In this document: positions 44,205 through 56,846 of the stretch, one piece after another
How the letters are laid out: each line of letters opens with the position of its first letter
Position numbering within the stretch: the first letter of the stretch is position 1
NCBI RefSeq assembly: GCF_007197885.1
Contig: NZ_VKKG01000002.1
Location: 434,001-498,000, forward strand
DNA from: Tessaracoccus rhinocerotis
GTDB taxonomy: Bacteria > Actinomycetota > Actinomycetes > Propionibacteriales > Propionibacteriaceae
DNA: 64,000 bases
Direction: 5' to 3'
Program-made: the position numbers and the translations under genes
The notes under the pieces: generated by a model
What the model was told of the DNA's origin: nothing
The model's database searches: none
What the model saw: only the letters and a program-made list of their open reading frames with translations

Positions 44205-45365
44205 ATGAAGCGCACGGCCGTCCGCGCGGACGCGAGTTCGGTGCGGCGCTGGAACGAGTTCGTCGTCGTCGACTCGCTCCGCACCCACGGCCCACAACGA
44301 ATCTCCGAACTCGGCCGGACGACGGGCCTCACGCCAGCACCGCTGGGACACGTGATGCGCAGCCTCAAAGCAATGGGTTGGGTCGAGGTGAGTGAGCCCA
44401 TGGTGTACGGGCCGGGCCGTCCTGCCCAGACCTATTCGCTGTCGCATCCTCCGGGCTGGATCCTCGGACTCGACGTGGGGGCCCATGCCACACGCGCGGT
44501 GCGCGTGGACCTTGCGGGTTCCGTCCACGCCAGGGCCGAGGTTCGCACGGCTCCGCAGGGGGATGGTGATCGACACCACCGAGCTGTGGAGAGGGTGTTG
44601 GGGGAGTGCGCGCCCCTGCCGGAATCGGGCGACGTCTGGCTCACGGTGCTCGCAGTCGGTGGACACCTGGATGCCGCCGGGAGAGTCGTTCGGTCAATCG
44701 CGGTCCCCGAGTGGGACGGACTTCATCCCCTCGAGATCTTCTCTGGACTGCTGCCCGGTCGGACTTCTGTGGTCAACGACGTCCGTGCCGCCACGTGGGC
44801 GGAGCACGTCGTCGGGGCGGCCCGCGGGTTCGACGAGGTGCTCGTCGCCCAACTCGGCCGGCGCCCGACGCTGGGCCTGTTGCTCGGCGGCGCGCCCCGC
44901 CCTGGTGCCCACGGCACAGCTGGTGACATGTCCCTGAACCCGTTCCTGCCAACCGAGGAGCACATGCGCTGGCTCGAGCCCTACGCGGGGTCGTCGGATC
45001 CGCTCGGCGATGCGGTCGCCGATGCCTTGGCCGGTAATGAGACCATCCTGGCAGCGGCGTGCCGTTACGTGGAGTCCGTGACGCCCTCGCTGGCGCTTGC
45101 GGCCTCAGTGGTCGATCCCGCCGTGTTCATCGTGGCCGGCGCCCTCTCGCCACTGTCGGAGCATTACCTGGGTGACCTGCGCCAGCGACTGGGGGACCAC
45201 TTGCTCCAGCCTCCCGAGGTGGTGACGTCGCCCCTCGACCAGTTCGCGACGGCACTCGGGGCAGCACTGATCGGACTGCAGAAGGTGGTGGACACGCTGG
45301 CCTCACCGACGCAGGGTGTGGCTCCGTTCACCCCGGAGGAGTTCGCTGGCAGCGAGCTGGTGTGA
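44205..45365 (+). CDS. ROK family transcriptional regulator
   Basis: 386 residues. An N-terminal winged-helix domain (about 18-75, QRISELGRTTGLTPAPLGHV) is followed by a ROK sugar-kinase-like domain starting ILGLDVGAHATRAVRVDL. The cysteine zinc motif of many ROK proteins is missing (GAHGTAGDMSLNP stands there), and the usual catalytic Asp region reads VVNDVRAAT. It is probably a sugar-responsive repressor of the divergent operon. GAAGGAG lies 6 bases upstream of the ATG. The leader from the candidate promoter would be about 160 bases long. Confidence 0.85.
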   Translation: MKRTAVRADASSVRRWNEFVVVDSLRTHGPQRISELGRTTGLTPAPLGHVMRSLKAMGWVEVSEPMVYGPGRPAQTYSLSHPPGWILGLDVGAHATRAVRVDLAGSVHARAEVRTAPQGDGDRHHRAVERVLGECAPLPESGDVWLTVLAVGGHLDAAGRVVRSIAVPEWDGLHPLEIFSGLLPGRTSVVNDVRAATWAEHVVGAARGFDEVLVAQLGRRPTLGLLLGGAPRPGAHGTAGDMSLNPFLPTEEHMRWLEPYAGSSDPLGDAVADALAGNETILAAACRYVESVTPSLALAASVVDPAVFIVAGALSPLSEHYLGDLRQRLGDHLLQPPEVVTSPLDQFATALGAALIGLQKVVDTLASPTQGVAPFTPEEFAGSELV

Positions 45366-45404
45366 CACTCCGGCCGATCACCCACCCATGCAGACTGGGC
45401 GCGC

Positions 45405-47474
45405 CTACTTGTTTGCCTCGATCATCTGGCGCAGCTCCTTCTTGAGGTCCGAGACCTCGTCGCGGATCTGTGCCGCGGCCTCGAACTGCAGCGCGGCGGC
45501 TGCCTGGTGCATCTGGCTGGTGAGGTCCTCGATCAGGTCGCTGAGCTCGGTCGTGGCCATCGTGGAGGGGTCCAGACCGCCGTTGCGCTTGCGGCCCTTG
45601 CGCACTTTCTCCCCGGCCGCCAGCAACTGCTCGGTGTCCGCGTCCTCCCGGTCCAGCATGGCGGTGATGTCCGCGATCCGCTTCCGCAGCGGCTGCGGGT
45701 CGATGCCGTGCTCCAGGTTGTAGGCCACCTGGATCTCGCGACGTCGGTTGGTCTCGTCGATCGCGGCCGCCATCGAGGGGGTGATCCTGTCGGCGTACAT
45801 GTGGACCTGGCCGGCGACGTTTCGTGCGGCACGGCCGATGGTCTGGATGAGGGAGCGCTCGGAGCGCAGGAAGCCCTCCTTGTCGGCATCCAGGATGCCG
45901 ACAAGGGAGACCTCGGGCAGGTCCAGGCCCTCGCGCAGGAGGTTGATGCCCACGAGGACGTCGTACTCGCCCAGGCGCAACTCGCGCAGGAGCTCGATGC
46001 GCCGCAGGGTGTCCACCTCCGAGTGCAGGTACCGGGTGCGGATGCCGTTGTCCATCAGGTAGTCGGTCAGGTCCTCCGACATCTTCTTGGTCAACGTGGT
46101 GACCAGCACGCGCTCGTTGCGACCCACCCGGATCTTGATCTCCGACATGAGGTCATCGATCTGGCCCTTCGTGGGCTTCAGGACGATCTCCGGGTCGACC
46201 AGGCCGGTGGGGCGGATGATCTGCTGCACGAACCCGTCGGAGCGTTCCATCTCGTACGGGCCTGGCGTGGCCGAGAGGTAGACGGTCTGGCCGATCCGGT
46301 CGACGAACTCGTCGAAGCGCAGCGGACGGTTGTCCATGGCGCTGGGCAGGCGGAAGCCGTGCTCGACCAGCGTCCGCTTCCGGGAGGCGTCGCCCTCGTA
46401 CATGCCGCCGATCTGGGGGATGGTGACGTGGGACTCGTCGACGACCAGCAGGAAGTCCTCCGGGAAGTAGTCCAGCAGGCACGACGGCGCGGAGCCGGGT
46501 GCCCGGCCGTCGATGTGGCGGGAGTAGTTCTCGATGCCGGAGCAGGTACCGATCTGCCTCATCATCTCGATGTCGTAGCTGGTGCGCATCCGCAGCCGCT
46601 GCGCCTCGAGCAGCCTGCCCTGCTCCTCAAGGTCCTGCAGCCGCTCCGCGAGCTCCTTCTCTATGCCGCCGATGGCGCGCTCCATCCGTTCCGAGCCGGC
46701 GGAGTAATGGGTGGCCGGGAAGATGTAGGTCTCCTGCTCCTCGTGGATGACCTCCCCTGTGAGGGAGTTCATGGTGGAGATGCGCTCGATCTCGTCGCCG
46801 AAGAACTCGATCCGGACGGCGTTCTCCTCATACATCGGGAACACCTCGAGCGTGTCCCCACGGACCCGGAAGGTGCCGCGCGTGCCTGCGAGGTCGTTGC
46901 GGGCGTACTGGATGTCGACGAGGTGGCGCAGCAGTTGCGAGCGCTCGTGCTCCTCGCCGACGCGCAGCGTCACCCGCTGCTCCAGGTACTCCTGCGGGGT
47001 ACCGAGCCCGTAGATGGCCGAGACCGTGGCCACCACCACGACGTCGCGTCTGGTGAGCAGCGAACTGGTGGCCGAGTGCCGGAGCCGCTCCACCTCCTCG
47101 TTGAGGGAGGAGTCCTTCTCGATGTAGGTGTCGGTCTGCGGGACGTAGGCCTCGGGCTGGTAGTAGTCGTAGTAGGAGACGAAGTACTCCACGGCGTTGT
47201 CCGGGAAGAACTCCCGCAGCTCGTTGGCGAACTGGGCCGCGAGGGTCTTGTTGGGCTGCATCACCAGGATGGGCCGCTGCACCCGTTCCGCGAGCCACGC
47301 CACCGTCGCGGTCTTGCCGGTGCCGGTGGCGCCCAGGAGCACCACGTCCTGCTCGCCCGCCACGATCCGCTTCTCGAGCTCAGCGATGGCCGCAGGCTGG
47401 TCCCCGGAGGGGTCGAAGTCCGCATGCACCTTGAGGGGTGCCACCTGGCGGCGGAGTTCGTCGACTGGTCTCAT
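45405..47474 (-). CDS. uvrB: Excinuclease ABC subunit B
   Basis: 689 residues. Walker A is [15 protein letters not shown] (about 47-61). The beta hairpin region ([20 protein letters not shown]) inserts between DNA strands. Helicase motifs include [11 protein letters not shown] and QTIGRAARN; a UVR coiled coil that binds UvrC forms the C-terminus (about 645-685). It verifies damage in nucleotide excision repair. The ATG at 47474 follows TAGAGT by 7 bases; GGAGG is only 1 base from the ATG, too close to be used, so the start looks leaderless. Confidence 0.97.
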   Translation of the reverse strand: MRPVDELRRQVAPLKVHADFDPSGDQPAAIAELEKRIVAGEQDVVLLGATGTGKTATVAWLAERVQRPILVMQPNKTLAAQFANELREFFPDNAVEYFVSYYDYYQPEAYVPQTDTYIEKDSSLNEEVERLRHSATSSLLTRRDVVVVATVSAIYGLGTPQEYLEQRVTLRVGEEHERSQLLRHLVDIQYARNDLAGTRGTFRVRGDTLEVFPMYEENAVRIEFFGDEIERISTMNSLTGEVIHEEQETYIFPATHYSAGSERMERAIGGIEKELAERLQDLEEQGRLLEAQRLRMRTSYDIEMMRQIGTCSGIENYSRHIDGRAPGSAPSCLLDYFPEDFLLVVDESHVTIPQIGGMYEGDASRKRTLVEHGFRLPSAMDNRPLRFDEFVDRIGQTVYLSATPGPYEMERSDGFVQQIIRPTGLVDPEIVLKPTKGQIDDLMSEIKIRVGRNERVLVTTLTKKMSEDLTDYLMDNGIRTRYLHSEVDTLRRIELLRELRLGEYDVLVGINLLREGLDLPEVSLVGILDADKEGFLRSERSLIQTIGRAARNVAGQVHMYADRITPSMAAAIDETNRRREIQVAYNLEHGIDPQPLRKRIADITAMLDREDADTEQLLAAGEKVRKGRKRNGGLDPSTMATTELSDLIEDLTSQMHQAAAALQFEAAAQIRDEVSDLKKELRQMIEANK

Positions 47475-47481
47475 GCCTCCA

Positions 47482-47487
47482 ACTCTA
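47482..47487 (-). promoter_or_regulatory. uvrB -10, leaderless configuration
   Basis: TAGAGT on the minus strand, 7 bases before the uvrB ATG. The expected -35 position (around 47505-47510) falls inside the terminator stem of the upstream gene. Confidence 0.55.
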
Positions 47488-47501
47488 TGCGCGGGCACTG
47501 A

Positions 47502-47535
47502 CAGGGGCGGGATCCATGATGGGATCCCGCCCCTG
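47502..47535 (-). terminator. Terminator between the LppU-like gene and uvrB
   Basis: Perfect 14-bp stem CAGGGGCGGGATCC (47502-47515) with GGATCCCGCCCCTG (47522-47535), 6-base loop. It lies 25 bases after the stop of the gene at 47561. No long T tract follows. Confidence 0.8.
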
Positions 47536-47560
47536 ACAAGGCGTTGCGCGAGTTCCTGCC

Positions 47561-48355
47561 TCAGGTGGCCGGATCCGCCAGACAGTAGGTGCGGGCAGGC
47601 TCGGTGAAGGAGTATGGCTGCTCCTCGGCGGCGCACGTGGCGTCGGCCGAGTCCTCGACGGTGCTCACCTTGAACGATGCGGTGGCGTCGGAGCAATCGA
47701 CGATGCCGAACGTCATGATGTCGCTGGTCTCGGAGTAGCAGTTGCCCGCGTGGAAGTTCTCGATGAGGCAGGTCACCTTGTCCGTGGTGGAGCTGCCGCC
47801 GCTCTCCGTGCCCACGGTGTACTCGACGAACTCGTCACCGCAGGTGCCCGAGCCCTCGATCACCTTGGCCACGAGGTAGGAGAACGTGGTGGAGTCCTCG
47901 CAGTCGACCAGGTCGTGGTCCGCGTCGTCGCTCTCACCGGAGAACACCAGGCAGTTGCCGGCCACGAGGGCGGCGTCCTTCTGGTAGTTGGTCCACAGTC
48001 CCCATCCGACCACGGCCACGAGCACGACGGCCACGACGATGCCGATGATGCTCTTGACCTTCTGGGCACCCGACTTCTTCTCCGGGAAGGCCTCGGGTCC
48101 GCCGGGCGCGCCGAAGGCCGCCTGCTGCTCGAACGACTGGGGCTGCTCGTAGCCGTCCTGCGGGTACTGCTGGTCGTAGCTGCCCTGCGGGGGCTGGCCC
48201 GGGGCGCCCTGCGGCTGCTGCCCGTAGCCGCCCTGCTGGGGCTGCTGGCCGTGGCCGGGATTCGGGGTGCCCTGGGGCTGCGGTGTGCCCTGGGGCTGGG
48301 GTCCGGACCAGTCGTTCGGGCCGGCGGAACCGGGCTGGTTGGGCGGCTGCGTCAT
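47561..48355 (-). CDS. LppU/SCO3897-like membrane-anchored protein
   Basis: 264 residues. The N-terminal 105 residues are a low-complexity Gln/Gly/Pro region ([23 protein letters not shown]). One membrane helix follows (about 118-140, [20 protein letters not shown]), then an extracellular domain with about ten cysteines ([30 protein letters not shown]). The repeated pattern of DC residues before a beta strand resembles the LppU/SCO3897 family. Function unknown. ATG at 48355 with GGAG upstream; a terminator follows. Confidence 0.75.
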   Translation of the reverse strand: MTQPPNQPGSAGPNDWSGPQPQGTPQPQGTPNPGHGQQPQQGGYGQQPQGAPGQPPQGSYDQQYPQDGYEQPQSFEQQAAFGAPGGPEAFPEKKSGAQKVKSIIGIVVAVVLVAVVGWGLWTNYQKDAALVAGNCLVFSGESDDADHDLVDCEDSTTFSYLVAKVIEGSGTCGDEFVEYTVGTESGGSSTTDKVTCLIENFHAGNCYSETSDIMTFGIVDCSDATASFKVSTVEDSADATCAAEEQPYSFTEPARTYCLADPAT

Positions 48356-48424
48356 CTTGCGTACTCCATCTGAAGATTTGGTTGGCCACAGCAGGCTACC
48401 GGAGACCGGTGGCAACGCCGTTGG

Positions 48425-49147
48425 TCAGCCGACCCGCTTCAGTGGGACCGCGCCTCCGACGCGCGGGGTCACGACGTCGCGCGCGAGCCAGACCACCAGG
48501 TCCGCCGCGGGCCCCGTGACCCGAGGGGCCTCGCCCTCTCCGCCGAACTGGGCGTCGAACCCTTCGTGGCTGACGACGCGGACCCTCGGGAGCGCCGCCG
48601 TGTCCATCCGCGACACCTGGAAGGCCAGCAGGTCGTTGGCGACGGTCGGCTCGAGCGTGATGTCGTCGACGTCGGGCGACAGGTCGAAGTAGTGCAGCGT
48701 CACCTCGTGCAACCGGACCAGCGGGATCAGGTGCGCGGGCACCTCCTGCTCCGACTTCAGCCGGACCGTCGCGTCGCCCGGGGCGAACTCGGACATCGCG
48801 TGGTGGAGCGTGCCGGCGGAGGTGTCGAGGGCGATCTGGAGGGCGAGGCCGTCGTCCAGGGCGCCGAGTTCCAGGTCATGGGCCTCCTCGTCCGCCGAGC
48901 CGGGGGAGAGTGCGACGTCCGCGACGCCGTCGGCGAGCGCCTCGCAGGCGGCCACCAGGTTGCGGGCATTGGCCACGAGGTGGGCCGCGACGTGCGAGCG
49001 CGTCCAGCCCGGCAGCCGCGAGGGCTGGGCCCAGTCCTCCTCGGAGTAGCCGATGGTGCGCCCGAGCAGGAGGTGCGTCTGTTCGCGCACCGCGTGGAGA
49101 ACATTCTCGTCGGGGGCGCCGTCTCCATCGATCCGTGGGCTCGGCAT
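48425..49147 (-). CDS. DinB-fold protein of the TIGR03083/mycothiol-dependent maleylpyruvate isomerase type
   Basis: 240 residues. The N-terminal half has the metal-binding helical bundle pattern, with [19 protein letters not shown] (about 47-66) typical of mycothiol-dependent DinB-like enzymes. The C-terminal half ends in a small domain like other actinobacterial members. The specific reaction is not known. The ATG at 49147 lies 7 bases after a TAGTGT -10 (complement of 49155-49160); the upstream in-frame GTG at 49156 falls in that -10 and is rejected. Confidence 0.78.
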   Translation of the reverse strand: MPSPRIDGDGAPDENVLHAVREQTHLLLGRTIGYSEEDWAQPSRLPGWTRSHVAAHLVANARNLVAACEALADGVADVALSPGSADEEAHDLELGALDDGLALQIALDTSAGTLHHAMSEFAPGDATVRLKSEQEVPAHLIPLVRLHEVTLHYFDLSPDVDDITLEPTVANDLLAFQVSRMDTAALPRVRVVSHEGFDAQFGGEGEAPRVTGPAADLVVWLARDVVTPRVGGAVPLKRVG

Positions 49148-49154
49148 GGGCGAC

Positions 49155-49160
49155 ACACTA
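49155..49160 (-). promoter_or_regulatory. -10 of the DinB-fold gene, leaderless configuration
   Basis: TAGTGT on the minus strand ends 7 bases before the ATG at 49147. No ribosome binding site. Confidence 0.55.
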
Positions 49161-49185
49161 GCAACTACTCCAGAGCGCGCAATGG

Positions 49186-49238
49186 TCGAACACCAAACTC
49201 CGAGGGCGCTCCAGCGACACTACTGAACTGGTGTTCGA
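49186..49238. promoter_or_regulatory. LexA-like box and inverted repeat upstream of uvrA
   Basis: CTGAACTGGTGTTCGA (49223-49238) matches the actinobacterial SOS box TCGAAC-N4-GTTCGA at 10 of 12 defined bases, with a perfect right half. It covers the expected -35 of uvrA. A second half site TCGAAC occurs at 49186; TCGAACACCA (49186-49195) and TGGTGTTCGA (49229-49238) form a perfect 10-bp inverted repeat 33 bases apart, flanking the divergent promoter of the neighbouring gene. Confidence 0.7.
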
Positions 49239-49257
49239 ATCTTCTTGCGCGAGTGCG

Positions 49258-49263
49258 TATGAT
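49258..49263 (+). promoter_or_regulatory. uvrA -10, leaderless configuration
   Basis: TATGAT ends 7 bases before the GTG at 49271, and overlaps an ATG at 49262 that might otherwise be taken as the start. Confidence 0.6.
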
Positions 49264-49270
49264 GAGCCGA

Positions 49271-52111
<2,841 letters not shown>

Positions 52112-52118
52112 GCAGGCC

Positions 52119-52505
52119 TCAGGTGCTCACGACGAGGACGTCACCGGTGTCCTGGACGGCGGTCCCGGGCAGCGGCTGGGTGGCCGGCCCCTCGATGGGC
52201 GAGCCGTCGGAGGAGTCGAAGAGGGAACCGTGGCAGGCGCAGTAGATGCCGTCGTCGCGGACCTCCCTGACGACGCAGTGCTGGTGGGTGCACACCGCCG
52301 AGTAGGCGAGGAACGTGCCCTCCTCGGGCTGCACCACGACCACGCGGGCGTCGGCGAGCACGACGCCACCGCCCACCGGCACGTCGGACTTGGGGACCTC
52401 GACGGTGCCACCCGTCGGCACCACCTCGGTCTCCGGGCTGCAGGCGGCCAGCAGCGAAGTGGCGATTGCGGCGCCGGTGATCAGGACCTCGCGTCGGGTG
52501 GTCAT
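52119..52505 (-). CDS. Rieske [2Fe-2S] lipoprotein
   Basis: 128 residues. The N-terminus [19 protein letters not shown] has a twin-arginine motif and the lipobox LAAC, so it should be exported folded and lipid-anchored. The Rieske cluster ligands are CTHQHC and CACHGSLFD, with PLPG later as expected. It likely carries electrons at the outer membrane face; its partner is not in the window. ATG at 52505, 7 bases after TATGCT (complement of 52513-52518), no ribosome binding site. It ends 7 bases from the uvrA stop. Confidence 0.9.
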   Translation of the reverse strand: MTTRREVLITGAAIATSLLAACSPETEVVPTGGTVEVPKSDVPVGGGVVLADARVVVVQPEEGTFLAYSAVCTHQHCVVREVRDDGIYCACHGSLFDSSDGSPIEGPATQPLPGTAVQDTGDVLVVST

Positions 52506-52512
52506 GGCAGGA

Positions 52513-52518
52513 AGCATA
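52513..52518 (-). promoter_or_regulatory. -10 of the Rieske gene, leaderless configuration
   Basis: TATGCT on the minus strand, 7 bases before the ATG at 52505. Confidence 0.55.
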
Positions 52519-52550
52519 GGTGCACACCCGGGGCAGTCACTGGCGCGACC

Positions 52551-52556
52551 TATCAT
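52551..52556 (+). promoter_or_regulatory. uvrC -10, leaderless configuration
   Basis: TATCAT, 7 bases before the uvrC ATG at 52564, with no ribosome binding site. Confidence 0.6.
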
Positions 52557-52563
52557 CGTCGGC

Positions 52564-54516
52564 ATGGCTGACCCGTCGACGTACCGCCCGCGACCCGGTT
52601 CCATCCCGCTGGATCCGGGCGTCTACCGGTTCTTCGACGCATTCGGCAACGTGATCTACGTCGGCAAGGCGAAGAACCTGCGGCAGCGGCTCAACTCCTA
52701 CTTCGCGGACCCGGCCTCGCTGCACTTCCGCACCCAGACCATGGTCCGAACGGCGGCCCGGGTCGAGTGGACGGTCGTGGCCAACGAGCTGGAGGCGCTG
52801 CAGCTCGAGTACACCTGGATCCAGGAGTTCGACCCCAGGTTCAACGTCAAGTACCGCGACGACAAGTCCTACCCCTGGCTGGCGGTCACCGTCTCCGACG
52901 AGTACCCCCGCGTCTTCGTGGGCCGCGGCGCCAAGCGGCGTGGGACCCGCTACTTCGGCCCGTTCGGGCAGGCCTGGGCCATCCGCGAGACCCTCGACCT
53001 GCTGCTGCGCGTGTTCCCGATGCGTTCGTGCACGCCAGGGGTGTTCAGGAACGCCCGCGCCGCGGGCCGGCCGTGTCTGCTCGGCGACATCGGCAAGTGC
53101 GCGGCACCCTGCGTCGGGAGGGTGAGCGCCGAGGAGCACCGGGAGATCGTCGACCAGTTCTGCTCGTTCATGGCCGGCAACACCTCGGGCATCATCGGCG
53201 AGATCGAGCGCGAGATGTACCAGGCCTCGGCCGACCTGAACTTCGAGCGCGCCGCCTACCTGCGTGACTCGCTCAACGCCCTCAACAAGGCCAAGGAGCG
53301 CAACACGGTCGTCCTCAGCGAGTCGACCCGCGCCGACATCGTCGGGTTCGCCGACGACGGCCAGCAGGTGGCGGTGCAGGTGTTCCACGTCCACGGCGGC
53401 AGGATCACCGGTGAGCGCGGCTGGGTCGCCGACCGCTCCGACGACCTGGACCTCACCGAACTGCTCGAGCCCTTCCTGCTGCAGCTCTACGACGAGGTGG
53501 GGGTGGAGATCCCACCGCAGATCCTCAGTTCGGTCGAGGCTGACCCGACGCTGGTGGAGCTGCTCGGCACGCGGCGCGGCGGCAACGTCGAGATCAGGGT
53601 GCCGCTGCGGGGCAACAAGCGGGTGCTGCTGGACACCGTCGTGAAGAACGCCGAACTCGCGCTGAAGCAACACCAGACCAGGCGCGCCACCGACCTGACG
53701 ACCCGCAACGCCGCCCTCGAGGAGGTGGCGGAGGCGCTGCGGCTGGAGGAGCCGCCGCTGCGGATCGAGTGCTACGACATCTCGCACACCATGGGTACCG
53801 AGGTGGTGGGCTCGATGGTGGTGTTCGAGGACGGCCTGGCCAAGAAGTCCGAGTACCGCCGATTCATCATCAAGAGCTTTGAGGGCTCCAACGACATCGC
53901 GGCCATGGACGAGGTGCTGCGCCGCCGCCTGGGGCGGCTGCTCGACGAGCGGGGGAAGTCCCGGTCCGCGGCCGACGACGGCGACGGCCCCCTGCTGGTG
54001 GACCCGACCACCGGTGCGCCGCGGAAGTTCGCCTACGCCCCGGCGCTGATCGTCGTCGACGGTGGCCTGCCCCAGGTGAACGCCGCCGCGGCGGTGCTGG
54101 AGGATCTGGGGCTCGCGGACGAGATCGCGCTGTGCGGGTTGGCGAAGCGGCTCGAGGAGGTCTGGGTGCCGGGGGAGGAGTACCCGGTGATCCTGCCTCG
54201 GGCCAGCGAGGGGCTCTACCTCCTGCAGCGGCTCCGCGACGAGGCCCACCGCTTCGCCATCACCCACCACCGCTCCCGCCGCGCCAAGAACATGGTGTCC
54301 TCCCTGCTGGACGGCATCCCCGGCCTCGGGGAACTGCGGCGCAAGGCGCTGCTCACCTACTTCGGCAGCCTCCGCAAGCTGCGGGCGGCCACCGTCGAGG
54401 AGATCGCCCAGGTGCCCGGGTTCGGCCCCACCCTTGCGGCCGCGGTGCACGAGGCCGTGAAGGACTCCGGTGGTGAGGCGATCAACCTCACCACCGGAGA
54501 GGTCACCGACGTGTGA
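52564..54516 (+). CDS. uvrC: Excinuclease ABC subunit C
   Basis: 650 residues. The GIY-YIG nuclease domain (about 18-100, [20 protein letters not shown]) makes the 3' cut. A UVR motif (about 210-240) binds UvrB, the RNase H-like domain (around [20 protein letters not shown]) makes the 5' cut, and two helix-hairpin-helix motifs close the protein. It incises DNA in excision repair with the UvrA and UvrB encoded within 9 kb. The ATG at 52564 is fixed by the family N-terminus and the -10 spacing. Confidence 0.97.
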   Translation: MADPSTYRPRPGSIPLDPGVYRFFDAFGNVIYVGKAKNLRQRLNSYFADPASLHFRTQTMVRTAARVEWTVVANELEALQLEYTWIQEFDPRFNVKYRDDKSYPWLAVTVSDEYPRVFVGRGAKRRGTRYFGPFGQAWAIRETLDLLLRVFPMRSCTPGVFRNARAAGRPCLLGDIGKCAAPCVGRVSAEEHREIVDQFCSFMAGNTSGIIGEIEREMYQASADLNFERAAYLRDSLNALNKAKERNTVVLSESTRADIVGFADDGQQVAVQVFHVHGGRITGERGWVADRSDDLDLTELLEPFLLQLYDEVGVEIPPQILSSVEADPTLVELLGTRRGGNVEIRVPLRGNKRVLLDTVVKNAELALKQHQTRRATDLTTRNAALEEVAEALRLEEPPLRIECYDISHTMGTEVVGSMVVFEDGLAKKSEYRRFIIKSFEGSNDIAAMDEVLRRRLGRLLDERGKSRSAADDGDGPLLVDPTTGAPRKFAYAPALIVVDGGLPQVNAAAAVLEDLGLADEIALCGLAKRLEEVWVPGEEYPVILPRASEGLYLLQRLRDEAHRFAITHHRSRRAKNMVSSLLDGIPGLGELRRKALLTYFGSLRKLRAATVEEIAQVPGFGPTLAAAVHEAVKDSGGEAINLTTGEVTDV

Positions 54517-54542
54517 CGCCACCCCGTGCCGGCATACCGGGT

Positions 54543-56810
54543 TCAGTCCGACTCCGGGTCCGTGCCAGGCTCGTCCTCGACCTCCAGCCGCGGCTCGTGG
54601 GTGGCCTTGAACTGCCTGCGTCGCTCGTGGAGGATCGGCTCGGTGTAGCCCGACGGTGAGGCCGTGCCCTGCAGGACCAGGTCCCGGGCCGCGGCCCACG
54701 CGATCGAGTCCTCGAAGCAGCCGTCCGGCCCGGGGGCCATCGGCAGGTACTGCGCGTCGCCGGCGTTCTGGGCGTCGACCACCCGCGCCATCCGCCGCAG
54801 TGACTCGACCACGAACTCCTCGGAGACGATGCCGTGGCGGATCCAGTTCGCCAGCAACTGGGAGCTGATCCGGCAGGTGGCACGGTCCTCCATCAGGGCG
54901 ACGTCGTCGATGTCGGGGACCTTCGAGCAGCCGACGCCCTGGGTGACCCAGCGCACCACGTAGCCGAGGATCGACTGGCAGGAGTTGTCCACCTCGCGGC
55001 GCCGGTCCTCCTCGCTCCAGTCCGGGCTCGGCGCGAGGGGGATTTCCAGCAGTTGCGAGAGGTCGGCCCTTCGTCCCATCCGGGCGATCTCGACCTGTCG
55101 CGCCTGCACGTCGACCAGGTGGTAGTGCGTCGCGTGCAGGGTCGCCGCGGTCGGGGAGGGGACCCAGGCCGTGTTCGCCCCGGCCTCCGGGTGTCCCAGC
55201 TTCTGCTCGAGCATGTCGGACATGAGGTCTGTCATCGCCCACATCCCCTTGCCGATCTGGGCGTGGCCGGGCAGCCCGCAGGCGAGTCCGACGTCGACGT
55301 TCCAGTCCTCGTAGGCGCGCATCCAGGTGGCACCCCTCATCTCGGACTTCCTGGTCATCGGTCCCGCTTCCATCGAGGTGTGGATCTCGTCGCCCGTGCG
55401 GTCGAGGAAGCCCGTGTTGATGAAGATGATGCGGGCGGGTGCCTCGGCGATGCAGGCCGCGAGGTTGAGCGTGGTGCGCCGTTCCTCGTCCATGATCCCC
55501 ATCTTGATGGTGTTGTGTGGCAGTCCCAGGGCGTCCTCGACCGCCGCGAACAGCTGCGTGGTGAACGCCACCTCGGCCGGCCCGTGCTGCTTGGGCTTGA
55601 CGATGTAGATGGAGCCGGCGCGCGAGTTGAGCCGGTCGTTGCGGGCGTAGAGTCCGGGCATCGCGCACAGCGCCGTGACGAGGGCGTCGAGGATCCCCTC
55701 GGGCAGCTCGTTGCCGTTTGCGTCGAGGACCGCGGGGGTGGTCATCAGGTGCCCGACGTTGCGGCACAGCATCAGCGCCCTGCCGTGGAGCCGGACCTCC
55801 CCGCCGTCGGGGGCGGTGTGGAAGCGGTCGGTGTCCAGGGTCCGGGTGAAGCACCGGCCACCCTTGGTCATCGGCTGGGCGGCGATGCCGTCGTTGAGGC
55901 GCAGCCAGTTGCGGTACCCCGTGACCTTGTCGGGTCCGTCAACGGCGGCGACGGAGTCCTCGAAGTCCATGATCGCGGTGGTCGCGGACTCGCAGACGAC
56001 GTCGTCGATGCCGGCCAGGTCCGTGGCCCCGATCGACCCGTTCGGGTCGATGTGCAGCTCGATGTGCAGGCCGTGGTGTCGGAGCAGGACGTGGGTCGGG
56101 GAACCCGCCTCCCCGCTGAACCCGGCGTAGCACCCCTCGTCGGCCAGCCCGACGACCTCGCCGGAGGTGAGCTTGGCGCGCAGCCGCCGGCCGGCCTCGT
56201 AGACCATGACTTCGGCGTGGGAGCCGGAGCTGAGCGGGACCGTCCGGTCCAGGAAGTCCCGCACCCACTTGATGACCCGCTCCCCCCGGACGGGGTTGTA
56301 GCCCCGCCCGGCGGCGGCCCCGCCGTCGTCGCTGATCGCGTCGGTGCCGTAGAGCGCGTCGTACAGCGAACCCCAGCGCGCATTCGCGGCGTTGATGGCG
56401 AAGCGCCGGTTCGTGACCGGGACCACCAGCTGTGGGCCCGCGATCCGGGAGATCTCCGGGTCGACGCGCTCGGTGCGGGCACGGACCTCGGCCGGCTCGG
56501 GCAGGAGGTAGCCGATCTCACGCAGGAACCGTTCGTACTCGGCCGGCTCCGGTGTTCCGGGGTGTGCCCGGTGGTACTCGTCGATCGCCCGCTGCAGCCG
56601 CTCGCGCTCGGCCAGGAGGGCCCGGTTGCGGTCGGAGAACTCGGCGAAGACCTTCACGAAACCGGCCCAGAACGTGTCCCGATCCACCCCGGTGCGTCGG
56701 AGCGCGTCGTGGTCGATGAAGTCGACGAGCGCCCGGTCCACCAGGAGTCCGCCGATGCGGGTGTGGGTGGGGATGGTCTCTCGGATGGGTGGCTGCATTG
56801 TGGTGGTCAT
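54543..56810 (-). CDS. glcB: Malate synthase G
   Basis: 755 residues, the long G isoform. Key regions include [34 protein letters not shown], the metal-binding [14 protein letters not shown] and [18 protein letters not shown]. It condenses glyoxylate and acetyl-CoA to malate, the second step of the glyoxylate shunt. It starts 36 bases after the aceA stop on the same strand with AGGAAGGAAG upstream, so the two form an operon, divergent from the regulator gene ramB. Confidence 0.96.
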   Translation of the reverse strand: MTTTMQPPIRETIPTHTRIGGLLVDRALVDFIDHDALRRTGVDRDTFWAGFVKVFAEFSDRNRALLAERERLQRAIDEYHRAHPGTPEPAEYERFLREIGYLLPEPAEVRARTERVDPEISRIAGPQLVVPVTNRRFAINAANARWGSLYDALYGTDAISDDGGAAAGRGYNPVRGERVIKWVRDFLDRTVPLSSGSHAEVMVYEAGRRLRAKLTSGEVVGLADEGCYAGFSGEAGSPTHVLLRHHGLHIELHIDPNGSIGATDLAGIDDVVCESATTAIMDFEDSVAAVDGPDKVTGYRNWLRLNDGIAAQPMTKGGRCFTRTLDTDRFHTAPDGGEVRLHGRALMLCRNVGHLMTTPAVLDANGNELPEGILDALVTALCAMPGLYARNDRLNSRAGSIYIVKPKQHGPAEVAFTTQLFAAVEDALGLPHNTIKMGIMDEERRTTLNLAACIAEAPARIIFINTGFLDRTGDEIHTSMEAGPMTRKSEMRGATWMRAYEDWNVDVGLACGLPGHAQIGKGMWAMTDLMSDMLEQKLGHPEAGANTAWVPSPTAATLHATHYHLVDVQARQVEIARMGRRADLSQLLEIPLAPSPDWSEEDRRREVDNSCQSILGYVVRWVTQGVGCSKVPDIDDVALMEDRATCRISSQLLANWIRHGIVSEEFVVESLRRMARVVDAQNAGDAQYLPMAPGPDGCFEDSIAWAAARDLVLQGTASPSGYTEPILHERRRQFKATHEPRLEVEDEPGTDPESD

Positions 56811-56846
56811 CTCAGGTCTTCCTTCCTGGGTTCGGTGACGAGTTCC

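Noticed and set aside
48160-48320. Repeated CAG/GGC-rich units as a DNA repeat element
   Set aside because: They encode the Gln/Gly/Pro low-complexity head of the LppU-like protein in frame; codon repetition explains them.
49262-49264. ATG as the start of uvrA
   Set aside because: It lies inside the TATGAT -10; the GTG 9 bases later has the standard 7-base spacing.
52537-55854. 1105-codon minus-strand open frame
   Set aside because: It crosses uvrC antisense and malate synthase in another frame, with no known motifs. It is a high-GC shadow frame.
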